A stretch of DNA of 64,000 nucleotides from an uncultured Verrucomicrobiota bacterium (lineage in GTDB: Bacteria > Verrucomicrobiota > Verrucomicrobiia > Opitutales > Opitutaceae). Positions 17,388 through 25,530 of the stretch are shown piece by piece; the stretch's first letter is position 1; each line of letters begins with the position of its first letter. Location: positions 1-64,000 of the forward strand of contig CAJXQX010000013.1 in NCBI GenBank assembly GCA_913058185.1. Reading direction: 5' to 3'. A program made the position numbers and the translations under genes. Under the pieces are notes generated by a model. It had not been told where the DNA came from and did no database searches. It saw nothing but the letters and a program-made list of their open reading frames with translations.

Positions 17388-18470
17388 TTAGGCAGGCTTC
17401 TTTGTCAGGGCCTCTCGCAGGCTGTTGCCGATGGATTCGAAAACGACTGAGGCTTTGCTCTCCGGTTCCGTGATGACGATAGGCTTACCGCTGTCGCCAC
17501 CTTCGCGAATGGCGGGAATCAACGGAACCTGGCCAAGAAAGGTTGTGCCTAGCTTGTCAGCCGTGGTTTTGCCGCCGCCTTCACCGAATAAAAGGTGTTT
17601 GATACCGGCGGGGTCGGTGAAGTGGCTCATGTTCTCGGCCACGCCGATGAGCGGCACATTTACCTTTTGGAACATCAAGCCGCCTTTGCGGGCGATGTTG
17701 GTGGCAGCTGGCTGAGGTGTGGTGACGATCACCGCACCGTCCAATGGGATGGTTTGAACCAACGAAAGTTGAGCGTCTCCCGTGCCAGGCGGCAAATCGA
17801 TCAGCAGGATATCCAGTTCGCCCCATTTCACGTTCTGCACAAACTGCTGCACCGTCTTCATGATCATCGGACCGCGCCACACGACGGGGGTATTGTCATC
17901 GATCAGAAATCCCATGCTCATGACTTTCACGCCATTCGACTCCATCGGAATGAGTAGTTCGTTCTCAACCTGAGGGCGTCCTTCTAGACCGATCATTAAC
18001 GGCACACTGGGGCCGTAGATATCGCAATCCATCAACCCTACGCGGCCGGGACGACCTTCGGCGGCGAGGCTGCGAGCAAGAGAGCAGGCCAAGTTGACGG
18101 CGAACGTGCTTTTGCCGACGCCGCCTTTGCCGGAAGCAATCGCGACGGCGTGTTTGATCTTAGCGTGTGCGGTGTCGGTCGCGTTACCGGCCAGATTTCC
18201 GCCAGCGGCGGGTGTGGCCGGCGCCTTCGGGGCCGAGACAGCGATATCGATGATGATATCTTTCACCTCGGGTAGAGCGTTTAGGCAATCGGAGACCTCA
18301 CGTTTCAATTGCAGCGGCGTCTTGGGATCGTTCGTGGTGATCGCGAGCGACAGCTTAACGGTGCCGTCAATGAAAGCCGCCGAACGCACCAGACCGAACG
18401 ACACAATGTCGCGGCTGAAACCGGGATATTTAACCTGCTTGAGGTGTTCTTTGATCGCTTCTGGAGTCAC
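17388..18470 (-). CDS. mrp: Mrp/ApbC-type P-loop ATPase, iron-sulphur cluster carrier
   Basis: The 360-aa protein has an N-terminal MIP18/DUF59 domain (residues about 1-85), a flexible Ala/Pro linker and a C-terminal Mrp/NBP35 ATPase. Visible motifs are the deviant Walker A SGKGGVGKST, VGLMDCDIYGPSVPLMIG, the Mrp signature WRGPMIMKTVQQF, and LIDLPPGTGD. Family members bind and transfer Fe-S clusters in the cytoplasm. The CxxC cluster ligands of NBP35/ApbC are not obvious in the sequence. The start is GTG (18468-18470). The downstream small gene reads in the same direction about 125 bp away. Confidence 0.92.
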   Translation of the reverse strand: MTPEAIKEHLKQVKYPGFSRDIVSFGLVRSAAFIDGTVKLSLAITTNDPKTPLQLKREVSDCLNALPEVKDIIIDIAVSAPKAPATPAAGGNLAGNATDTAHAKIKHAVAIASGKGGVGKSTFAVNLACSLARSLAAEGRPGRVGLMDCDIYGPSVPLMIGLEGRPQVENELLIPMESNGVKVMSMGFLIDDNTPVVWRGPMIMKTVQQFVQNVKWGELDILLIDLPPGTGDAQLSLVQTIPLDGAVIVTTPQPAATNIARKGGLMFQKVNVPLIGVAENMSHFTDPAGIKHLLFGEGGGKTTADKLGTTFLGQVPLIPAIREGGDSGKPIVITEPESKASVVFESIGNSLREALTKKPA

Positions 18471-18579
18471 TTATAGAGATAAAATGGAACGTTCTTGGGC
18501 CGAAAAGGGTTTAACGTTGTCGAGACTCCTGTCCCTGTAAAATACGAATGGCGAAATTTCGCCCGATCTCTCTTTAGCC

Positions 18580-19779
18580 ATGTCACGTTTTATCGCTCGA
18601 ATTTTTGTTCTTCTATGTCTGTCCGGCCTCTCGGTTTCTGCTCAACCGGCTGTCACAGATATTGGCCCGATTGAAATACAAAGCCAATTGCAGACCCTAT
18701 CCGTGCGGGTGACCGCGAGCCCCGAGGAGCTCAACCGATTGGCCAACCTCGCTTTTGAAGTGCATGGTCGTTACCGTCGGGTGACGAGTAATCCGTCCTT
18801 CGATATCCGCTTCACCGCAGTGAGCGGCAATCGCGTGCAAGTCGACGTAGCGCGTGGCAGCTCACGGGTGATGAACCGCACCTTTACGGGCACTTCAATG
18901 CGCAACGCTTTGCTCAAAGCGGCCGACGCCGTGGTCGAACAAACCAGCGATTTGAAAGGATTCTTCGCCTCTAAACTTGCCTTCATTAGCAAGCAAACCG
19001 GCGCTACAGAGGTCTACACCGGCGATCTGTTCTTTGGCGAAGGACAACGAATTACATCCGATCGTTCTTCCGCGCTTTCTCCGCGATGGGCGCCCGACGG
19101 CTCGAAGCTTCTCTACACGAGTTTTCATCAATCCAATGCCGCGGATATTTTCCAAATCGATATGCGCACGATGCAGCGCACTCCCTTCGTGAGTCTCAAG
19201 GGCACCAACCAGTCCGCACGGTTCAGTCCCGATGGTTCGAAGGTGGCGATGGTGCTGAGTGGAGCAGGTAATCCAGATGTTTACACCGCCAACCCTAATG
19301 GGCGTGGCATCCAACCCCTCACGCGCACGAGTGGCGTGGAGTCTTCCCCCGTATTTTCCCCCGATGGGCGCCAGTTGCTGTTGACCTCTGATGTAGCAGG
19401 CGGACCTCAGCTTTATGTGATGTCCGTCGCCGGTGGTCGCATGAGCCGGTTGCCGACCAATATCAGCGGATACTGTGCCGAACCAGATTGGAGCACGAGT
19501 GACCCCAACAAGATTGCCTTCACGATGCGGATGGGACGCGGATTCCAAATCGGCCTTTACGACCGATCAAAACGTGGGCCGGCCGTAAATGTGTCCAAAA
19601 CATCGCAAGATGCTCTGGAACCCGCTTGGCTAGCTGATGGCCGTCATTTGATCTTCACCCTGCGTTCCCCGAATCAGCGTAGCATCTGGATTTTAGATAC
19701 CGAGAGCGGCAAAAAAACCCGTCTTAGTCCTAGCTCCCTCGGGGAAGTTTCGCAGGCCTCCCCCGTGCTGCCGCGTTAA
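18580..19779 (+). CDS. TolB-like periplasmic beta-propeller protein
   Basis: This 399-aa exported protein has a signal peptide (cleavage after VSAQ), an N-terminal mixed domain (about residues 25-130) and a six-bladed WD40/PD40 propeller built of repeats. Examples are LSPRWAPDGSKLLYTS, ARFSPDGSKVAMVLSGAGNP and PVFSPDGRQLLLTSD. This is the TolB arrangement. No tolA, tolQ, tolR or pal is adjacent, so assignment to the Tol-Pal system is an inference. The start ATG follows TTTAGCC without a Shine-Dalgarno. Confidence 0.8.
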   Translation: MSRFIARIFVLLCLSGLSVSAQPAVTDIGPIEIQSQLQTLSVRVTASPEELNRLANLAFEVHGRYRRVTSNPSFDIRFTAVSGNRVQVDVARGSSRVMNRTFTGTSMRNALLKAADAVVEQTSDLKGFFASKLAFISKQTGATEVYTGDLFFGEGQRITSDRSSALSPRWAPDGSKLLYTSFHQSNAADIFQIDMRTMQRTPFVSLKGTNQSARFSPDGSKVAMVLSGAGNPDVYTANPNGRGIQPLTRTSGVESSPVFSPDGRQLLLTSDVAGGPQLYVMSVAGGRMSRLPTNISGYCAEPDWSTSDPNKIAFTMRMGRGFQIGLYDRSKRGPAVNVSKTSQDALEPAWLADGRHLIFTLRSPNQRSIWILDTESGKKTRLSPSSLGEVSQASPVLPR

Positions 19780-19792
19780 GCGAGCGGCTTGG

Positions 19793-19810
19793 TTGCACCC
19801 GACGGTGCAA
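19793..19810 (+). terminator. Possible weak hairpin after the TolB-like gene
   Basis: TTGCACC and GGTGCAA form a perfect 7-bp stem with a four-base loop, 13 bp after the stop codon. No T tract follows, so termination is doubtful and it could be a processing or regulatory hairpin. Confidence 0.3.
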
Positions 19811-19902
19811 TCAAACTGAGGTCTCGTTCGTCTGGCTTAGTATGACAATCAAGCCAGCCCGATCGACGAGGAATGAGATAAATTCATCCCGACTGCCAAT
19901 AT

Positions 19903-20463
19903 TTGGGAATATCTGGCGAGCTGGGCGATCTCACCGACTGCTTGGCTTTTTCTACCTCAGAAGAGTCTTCCACGGAGGAGAACAGTGATGCCGATTTACT
20001 CAATATCGGCTTCCGCTATGCTATGGCCTTAATGCATCACCGAGAAGATGCGGAAGATATCACTCAAGAAGCTTGGCTCAATCTGAACCGCCGCTACGGT
20101 AAGATTCCATCGAAGGCCGCGCTGTTCACTAGTATTAAGAATCTGGTGATTGATCGGTTTCGCCGCGGTAAGATCGTTTCTTTTGAGTCGGGTGAGGAAA
20201 TGGATCCGACCCCGGCACCTGAAACCGCTGAGCCTGGGGCCAGCGCTAATGTGGAGACGCTGCTCGGGCAGATCCGGGGTAACGAACGTGAGGCCCTGCT
20301 CTTGCACTATATCGAGGGGCGCACCGCCGAAGAGATCGGCAACATCACCGATCAACCGCGCAACACCGTCCTCAGTTTAATGCGCCGAGGATTGCAGAAA
20401 CTTCGCGAATCCGTTTCACCCGACCCTGCGCCCGACGTGGTGCCTCCTCCTACTACCGCCTAA
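19903..20463 (+). CDS. ECF-type RNA polymerase sigma factor
   Basis: The 186-aa protein has sigma region 2 (about residues 30-85: FRYAMALMHHREDAEDITQEAWLNL then a helix ending LVIDRFRRGK). An acidic Pro-rich linker separates it from region 4 (about 115-165: IRGNEREALLLHYIEGRTAEEI, RNTVLSLMRRGLQKLRE). No in-frame ATG lies before the region 2 core, so a TTG at 19903 (or 19942) is the likely start. The next gene starts 12 bp later and encodes a single-pass membrane protein, the normal arrangement for an anti-sigma pair. Confidence 0.8.
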   Translation: MGISGELGDLTDCLAFSTSEESSTEENSDADLLNIGFRYAMALMHHREDAEDITQEAWLNLNRRYGKIPSKAALFTSIKNLVIDRFRRGKIVSFESGEEMDPTPAPETAEPGASANVETLLGQIRGNEREALLLHYIEGRTAEEIGNITDQPRNTVLSLMRRGLQKLRESVSPDPAPDVVPPPTTA

Positions 20464-20475
20464 TTTTCACCTCCT

Positions 20476-21261
20476 TTGGATAATCCCGAAAAACAGTTCC
20501 GCGATTTCTACGAGCGCCAGTCCATGGTGCCCGATCGAGCGGCTGCGATTTTGGCGGAAGGCCGCAAGCTTGCGGCAGCTCACCGGCGTCAGAAATTGTG
20601 GTGGCGCACCGCCGGGATCGCGGCGGCCGTTTCTCTCGTGGGTGGACTCGGTTGGGTTGCGATGCGCCCGGACGCAGAACCGATTCCGGTTCAAGTGGCT
20701 CAATCCGTGGTGGGGCTACCCGCCGTGCAGGATAGTGTCATAGCATTTTTTGAAACCCCGAACTATGAGCTCGATCAGATCTCCCTCGATCAGCCCGCAC
20801 TGCTGGCTTATCTGAAAGTACAAGGTGCGCCTTCCGAGTTGACCGTGCCGGATGGGATTGGGGGGCTGGATAATCTTGGCTGCGAGGTGCTAGATGTGGA
20901 CGGACATCAGGTTTACATCATGTGCTTCTATCTCGATGGCGTGCCCCGTGACGCCAACGGTGTCGCGATGCCGGGTAAGAAACCCATGATGACGGCCGCA
21001 GTTGCAGTGCCCGAGCCCGTTGAGTCGGTATCGACCGAAGTCGCGCCAGTAATGATGAAGAAGCCAACGACCTTGGTGCATCTTGTAACCATTCCCCGTG
21101 ATCAATTTCTCGGGGCACCCATCGCAGGTGATCCCGCCTCCATGTCGCAGAACGGCGAGTGGAGCTTTGCCACCTGGGCACAAGGCGATGTGGTCTACGT
21201 CGCTGCCACGCCGGCCGACGCCGAACGATTTGCTGTCATCGCTGCAGACCTAAGCTTCTGA
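20476..21261 (+). CDS. Single-pass membrane protein, candidate anti-sigma partner
   Basis: The 261-aa protein has about 44 cytoplasmic residues, one membrane helix (about 45-63, TAGIAAAVSLVGGLGWVAM) and a periplasmic domain with no recognised fold. Position directly after an ECF sigma gene suggests an anti-sigma factor, but the cytoplasmic part lacks the His-x3-Cys-x2-Cys zinc motif. It has an inferred TTG start. The last 140 coding bases and the downstream sequence were duplicated in tandem; the second copy carries a stop. Family not recognised. Confidence 0.6.
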   Translation: MDNPEKQFRDFYERQSMVPDRAAAILAEGRKLAAAHRRQKLWWRTAGIAAAVSLVGGLGWVAMRPDAEPIPVQVAQSVVGLPAVQDSVIAFFETPNYELDQISLDQPALLAYLKVQGAPSELTVPDGIGGLDNLGCEVLDVDGHQVYIMCFYLDGVPRDANGVAMPGKKPMMTAAVAVPEPVESVSTEVAPVMMKKPTTLVHLVTIPRDQFLGAPIAGDPASMSQNGEWSFATWAQGDVVYVAATPADAERFAVIAADLSF

Positions 21262-21538
21262 ACGATATTCTTAACTCTTTAATAATTAGATATTAAGGGT
21301 GAAGTTTAACCATATTGGTTAAAGCGCTCATCGCAGGTGATCTCGTTTCCATGTCGCAGAACGGCGAGTGGAGTTTTGCCACCTAGGCACAAGGCGATGT
21401 GGTCTACGTCGCCGCTACGCCGGCCGACGCCGAACGATTCTCTGCCATCGCCGCGGACCTGCGCTCCTAAACGATAATCCTAACTGTTTAATAATTAGAT
21501 ATTAAGGATGAAGTTTAACCATATTGGTTAAACTGCTC
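21121..21538. repeat. 209-bp tandem duplication of a gene 3' end and its trailer
   Basis: Bases 21121-21329 are repeated with about ten differences at 21330-21538 (the same words recur at exact 209-bp spacing, for example ATCGCAGGTGAT and AATAATTAGATATTAAGG). Each copy ends in the near-perfect palindrome TTTAACCATATTGGTTAAA (21305-21323, 21514-21532). Both copies have kept the coding remnant and the downstream palindrome. Confidence 0.9.
21330..21470 (+). pseudogene. Duplicated 3' fragment of the membrane protein gene
   Basis: This is the second copy of the last part of the 20476 gene. It keeps frame and most codons, but TGG has become TAG at 21384-21386, and there is no start. It ends with TAA at 21468-21470. 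It is a decayed duplicate. Confidence 0.75.
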
Positions 21539-22367
21539 GTGTTTCATTCGAAGGGAATGGTGGAAATGAGGAGGTGGAGTTGCTCACGAGGGAGACGGTG
21601 ATCTCTGCGACAGGATACATGGCTTGTTTGAAGTCCGCGCCAGCGAAGCTTAAGGGACCTCCAAATCGGGTAAGAACCTGATCAATGATGCCACCTTGGC
21701 CCGCGGCCATGAAGCCAGCGTGCAGCGCGGCGACGCCGTTCTGGGTGGTGCCGGTGTTGGGGGCTGCTTGGGCGAGGAAAGCGGTGTTGGCGCCGTTCTC
21801 ATCGTTAACTTCGATGCCGGCGTCCCAGATCATGGAACCGTAGATCTTGAAGCTGCGGGGAATGAAAGTTCCGGCGCCATCAAAGATGGGGTAGGCGGAG
21901 GGGTTGTCGTTGGCCCAGAACGCATCGTTGCTAGGGATCACCATGGCAAAATAGCTGAGAAAGCTGTGATTGAGGTTAGCGGCGTCTAAATCGAAGATTT
22001 GAGTAAAAGTCCGACCAGGGCCGACGGGGCCAGGAATCACGGCGCCTTCGCCGTTGGGTTGAGAGGTGTTAAACCAGCCGGTGAGCATAGAGACATTGCC
22101 ATCTTCGGAGGCGGCTTCAATTGCGCCGTTCACCGCCTCGCCGGCAGTAAACGTATCGAAGGTGCCATCATGCACGCCGATCCAAGGATTAACGGCCCAG
22201 ATGCCATTTTCGGGGGCGGCGTTGCGTATCGTTACGGCGACCTGCACCGCCGAAGCGGCGGAGGCAATCAAGAGTGCTCCGGCAAAAGCAGCTATTCGAC
22301 GTAAATTGGAAGGACCTCCAAATGAAGAAAGGAGGAAGAGTGAGGTAGAGGGTGATTTTAAGTTCAT
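21528..22367 (-). CDS. Secreted spondin-domain protein
   Basis: The protein (about 279 aa) has a signal peptide (hydrophobic run LRRIAAFAGALLIASAASA). The mature part begins VQVAVTIRNAAPENG and continues into VNPWIGVHDGTFDTFTAGEAV, with EDGN and a following IPGPVGPG. This is the pattern of the Spond_N domain found in extracellular matrix proteins and in many bacterial secreted proteins. Function is unknown. The stop codon lies inside the second copy of the palindrome of the tandem duplication, so the C-terminal residues NETRAV may be duplication-derived. The ATG at 22367 is preferred over the GTG at 22370. Confidence 0.75.
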   Translation of the reverse strand: MNLKSPSTSLFLLSSFGGPSNLRRIAAFAGALLIASAASAVQVAVTIRNAAPENGIWAVNPWIGVHDGTFDTFTAGEAVNGAIEAASEDGNVSMLTGWFNTSQPNGEGAVIPGPVGPGRTFTQIFDLDAANLNHSFLSYFAMVIPSNDAFWANDNPSAYPIFDGAGTFIPRSFKIYGSMIWDAGIEVNDENGANTAFLAQAAPNTGTTQNGVAALHAGFMAAGQGGIIDQVLTRFGGPLSFAGADFKQAMYPVAEITVSLVSNSTSSFPPFPSNETRAV

Positions 22368-22588
22368 CACCGAGCAAAACGAGTCGCGGGGGTGGTTGAT
22401 TGCAGCTTAACTGCATTTTATGGAAATTAGTTATTTCACCGTCTTAAGATTTGATTCCACAGGACCACGCTTCTACCTCTTGATCCGTTTTCTTTGTGAC
22501 CTACTCCATAAAACTAAGCTCTATGCGTAACCACGCGGGATGGGCTGACGTCTGAGGTGATAGTCATTTGTCCTATCTTCGCTTTTTG

Positions 22589-24019
22589 ATGCCTTTTATT
22601 TCGATGCTTCTGCCCCGTCTTTCCGCCATTGTAGCTGGGTCGCTCGTGAGTCTTTTGGTGGTCGGCTGTATGTCGACGCCTCCCAGCCAAATCGAGGAGC
22701 TTCAGACCGATGTCCCCGAGGCTTGGGATACTGCCGCTAGCGGTGGTGAATTTAATCCTCAATTATGGATGCAGGACTTTGGTGATCCGCAGCTGGTGGA
22801 AATCATGCGCGAAGCGCTGCAGCACAACTTCGGCCTCATGGCTGCAGCGGCCCGGCGTGATGCCTCAGTCGCTGGCACCCTCTCGGCTCGATCGGGGATG
22901 TGGCCCTCCATCACGGCGAGTGCTAACAAGAACCAATCACGACGTAGTTCGGCTACCGGTATTCAACAGACGCCGGTTAATCGTTCTTACTCCACGAATG
23001 CTCGCTTTAATTGGGAACTCGATCTGTGGGGGGCATTGCGCAACGGCTACAAAGGAGACTTGGCCGATGCCGAAGCTGCTCTCGCTGACTTTGAAGCCAC
23101 GCGACTCTCGATTGCCGGACGCACGGCTCAAGCCTGGTATAATGCGATCGAAGCCGAACAGCAGTTGGCCCTCGCCAAACGAACCCTGGAAGCTTTCGAG
23201 GAAAGTAAACGCAACGTAGAGGAAGGCTTCGAGCAGGGTATCGGCACCGCCCTTGGAGTGCGATTGATTCGGGCCAACTTGGCCTCCTCCGCGAGCACCT
23301 TGGAACAACGTATCCGGGGCCGGGAGTCGGCCGTGCGCAACCTCGAGGTATTGCTCGGGCGCTATCCGGCGGGAGAACTTGCGGTGAGAACCGAGTGGCC
23401 AGAAATCGGCACGAACGTCCCCGCGGGGCTTCCAACCGAATTATTGCTCCGTCGCCCGGATGTATTGAGTGCCGAACGTTCGTTGGCCGCGACGCAGCAG
23501 CGTAAATATGAAAGCAAGAAGGCGATGTTACCCAATCTCGGCATCACGTTGACCCGTGGCACCAATACTCGGGATGCCGCGGATTTATTTGATTTGGATG
23601 CCCGTCGCGTTTGGACCCGCGTTTGGAGTGTTTCGATGCCCCTCTTTCAAGGCGGCCGGATTCGCGCCAATATCGCCCGTTCGGAGGCGCTGCATGAGCA
23701 AGCGGTCGCGAATTACACCGGGACCGTTCTCACCGCTTTTCGCGAAGTAGAGGATGCGCTGACCGAGCAGGATTCCTTTGCCCGAGATTACGAATTTCAA
23801 CAGGTGGCTACCGAAGAGTCTCAGGCGGCTGAGTCGTTAGCCTGGGAACAGTATGAGAGCGGACTGGCGGATATCACCACCGTCCTCGATGCCGTGCGAC
23901 GCTCCCTCAACGCCCAACGCTCTTTAATCACCACCACTAACCGGCGTATCCAAAGCCGCATCGATCTTTACCTCGCCCTAGGCGGAGGCTTCTCCTTCGA
24001 ACTAGCCGAAGAAAACTAA
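22589..24019 (+). CDS. Outer-membrane efflux lipoprotein (TolC/NodT family)
   Basis: This protein (about 476 aa) forms the outer-membrane channel of a tripartite RND pump. It has a lipoprotein signal (SLLVVGC lipobox) and two OEP repeats with long helices. The typical segments are QEALQHNF-like LQHNFGLMAAAARRDAS, FNWELDLWGALRN, LLLRRPDVLSAERSLAATQ and VSMPLFQGGRIRANI. The start is uncertain: ATG 22589 or 22604, both giving a short positively charged lead. It is the first gene of a three-gene operon with 7- and 37-bp gaps. Confidence 0.88.
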   Translation: MPFISMLLPRLSAIVAGSLVSLLVVGCMSTPPSQIEELQTDVPEAWDTAASGGEFNPQLWMQDFGDPQLVEIMREALQHNFGLMAAAARRDASVAGTLSARSGMWPSITASANKNQSRRSSATGIQQTPVNRSYSTNARFNWELDLWGALRNGYKGDLADAEAALADFEATRLSIAGRTAQAWYNAIEAEQQLALAKRTLEAFEESKRNVEEGFEQGIGTALGVRLIRANLASSASTLEQRIRGRESAVRNLEVLLGRYPAGELAVRTEWPEIGTNVPAGLPTELLLRRPDVLSAERSLAATQQRKYESKKAMLPNLGITLTRGTNTRDAADLFDLDARRVWTRVWSVSMPLFQGGRIRANIARSEALHEQAVANYTGTVLTAFREVEDALTEQDSFARDYEFQQVATEESQAAESLAWEQYESGLADITTVLDAVRRSLNAQRSLITTTNRRIQSRIDLYLALGGGFSFELAEEN

Positions 24020-24026
24020 TCTTTCC

Positions 24027-25493
24027 ATGAAACGAGCTCTGCAAATCCTGCTCCCTGTTATCATCCTCGCGATCGCGGGTGGTATCACCCTCTACATGAT
24101 TGTCTTCCAAAAGGAAGCTCCGAGGCGGCAGTTCCAAGCGCCGGCCAAAGAAGTGGTGGTGCGTCCCGTGAATCGTCAGAGCTATGAGATTGTGCTGCAC
24201 TCCCAAGGTTCGGTCCAAGCCCGGACCACCAGCACGCTGATCCCCGAAGTTCGGGGACGCATCGTCGCCATCGGTTCGAGTTTTCAAGAGGGTTCGTTTT
24301 TCGAAGAGGGGGAAGTCCTGATCGAGATCGACAAGAGCGATTATGAAACCGAATTGATCGTGGCCGATGCGGCTTATGCCCAGGCTGATCTTCGTTTGGC
24401 GGAAGAGCAGGCGCGGTCTGCTCAAGCCAAGCGTGATTGGGAACGACTCAATCCAGACACGCCAGCGGGTCGCCTCACGCTCAGGGAGCCCCAGCTCAAA
24501 CAAGCCGCCGCAGCGGTGGCCTCGGCCCAAGCCCGGGTCAATAATGCTAAACGTAATCTCGAACGCACCTTAATCCGCGCTCCTTTCGCCGGGCGCGTTT
24601 TGACCAAGAATGTTGATGTGGGGCAGTATGTTTCGACGGGTAATCAAATGGCTCGCGTGTTTGCGGTCGATCTCGCGGAAGTCCGCTTACCACTCACTGC
24701 TACCCAATATTCCTATCTCAATCTGCCCGCGATCTATCGGGGTGAGAATCCGACCTTGGCGGAAGGGCCGGCCGTGCAACTGTCCTTGGAGGTTGCAGGA
24801 GAAACTTATCGTTGGGGCGGACGCGTCTCCCGCGCGGAGGGCGCCGTAGATACCCGGAGTCGGCAATTGTTCGTGGTCGCCCAGATTAGGAACCCCTATG
24901 GCCGCACGGCGAATGAACGACCTCCTTTAAAAATCGGTTCATTTGTTGAAGCCGAAATCATCGGAAAGACCGTGGATGATGTGTTTGTGATTCCTCGCAG
25001 TCTTTTGCGGGAAAACTCCTATGTGCTGCTTGTTGATAAATCTGATGGCCGCGACATTTTGCGTCGACGACCTGTTTCTATTGCGTGGGAAACCGACGAC
25101 GTTGCGGTGATTAGCGAGGGGCTCGAAGACGGTGACTTACTCTGCCTCACTCAAGTGCCACTCGCACTTGAAGAATATCCCGTGCGATCCGTGTTGGAAA
25201 GCACCGCAATAGCCGCGGCGGACGAAGCAGCAGCGGCCCCAGAGCGTCGTGGTCCTCCTCCTACCGCCGGGGGCGGCGGCGGTGGTGCTGGTGGTGCCGG
25301 TGGTGCCGCGGGAGCGCTGCTGGCCGCGATCCCGGCCGACAAACCTTTACCGGCTGAGCTCAAAGCCAAACTTGATGAAGCTATGGCCGCAGCCGAAAGT
25401 GGTGATCGCTCAAAAATGCGACCCGTCATGGCCGAAATTCGCGAATGGGCTGAAGCCAACGGGGTCGAATTACCCGCTGGTCGCGGCCGCTAA
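24027..25493 (+). CDS. RND efflux periplasmic adaptor (membrane fusion protein)
   Basis: This 488-aa adaptor links the inner-membrane pump to the outer-membrane channel. It has an N-terminal membrane anchor, a biotinyl-lipoyl half (VRGRIVAIGSSFQEGSFFEEGEVLIEID), an alpha-helical hairpin with Gln/Ala-rich repeats (about residues 110-170), the second lipoyl half (LIRAPFAGRVLTKNVDVGQYVS) and a beta-barrel. The tail is unusual: a 25-residue Gly/Ala/Pro-rich linker (about 410-435), then a charged helical segment of about 50 residues not typical of the family. It starts 7 bp after the outer-membrane gene and precedes the pump gene by 37 bp. Confidence 0.9.
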   Translation: MKRALQILLPVIILAIAGGITLYMIVFQKEAPRRQFQAPAKEVVVRPVNRQSYEIVLHSQGSVQARTTSTLIPEVRGRIVAIGSSFQEGSFFEEGEVLIEIDKSDYETELIVADAAYAQADLRLAEEQARSAQAKRDWERLNPDTPAGRLTLREPQLKQAAAAVASAQARVNNAKRNLERTLIRAPFAGRVLTKNVDVGQYVSTGNQMARVFAVDLAEVRLPLTATQYSYLNLPAIYRGENPTLAEGPAVQLSLEVAGETYRWGGRVSRAEGAVDTRSRQLFVVAQIRNPYGRTANERPPLKIGSFVEAEIIGKTVDDVFVIPRSLLRENSYVLLVDKSDGRDILRRRPVSIAWETDDVAVISEGLEDGDLLCLTQVPLALEEYPVRSVLESTAIAAADEAAAAPERRGPPPTAGGGGGGAGGAGGAAGALLAAIPADKPLPAELKAKLDEAMAAAESGDRSKMRPVMAEIREWAEANGVELPAGRGR

Positions 25494-25530
25494 CTTAATT
25501 TTTTAGAATCCCACAAAACAAAGGCACCTG

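Noticed and set aside
18895-19548. 217-codon minus-strand frame inside the TolB-like gene
   Set aside because: A shadow frame; the plus-strand propeller repeats are clear.
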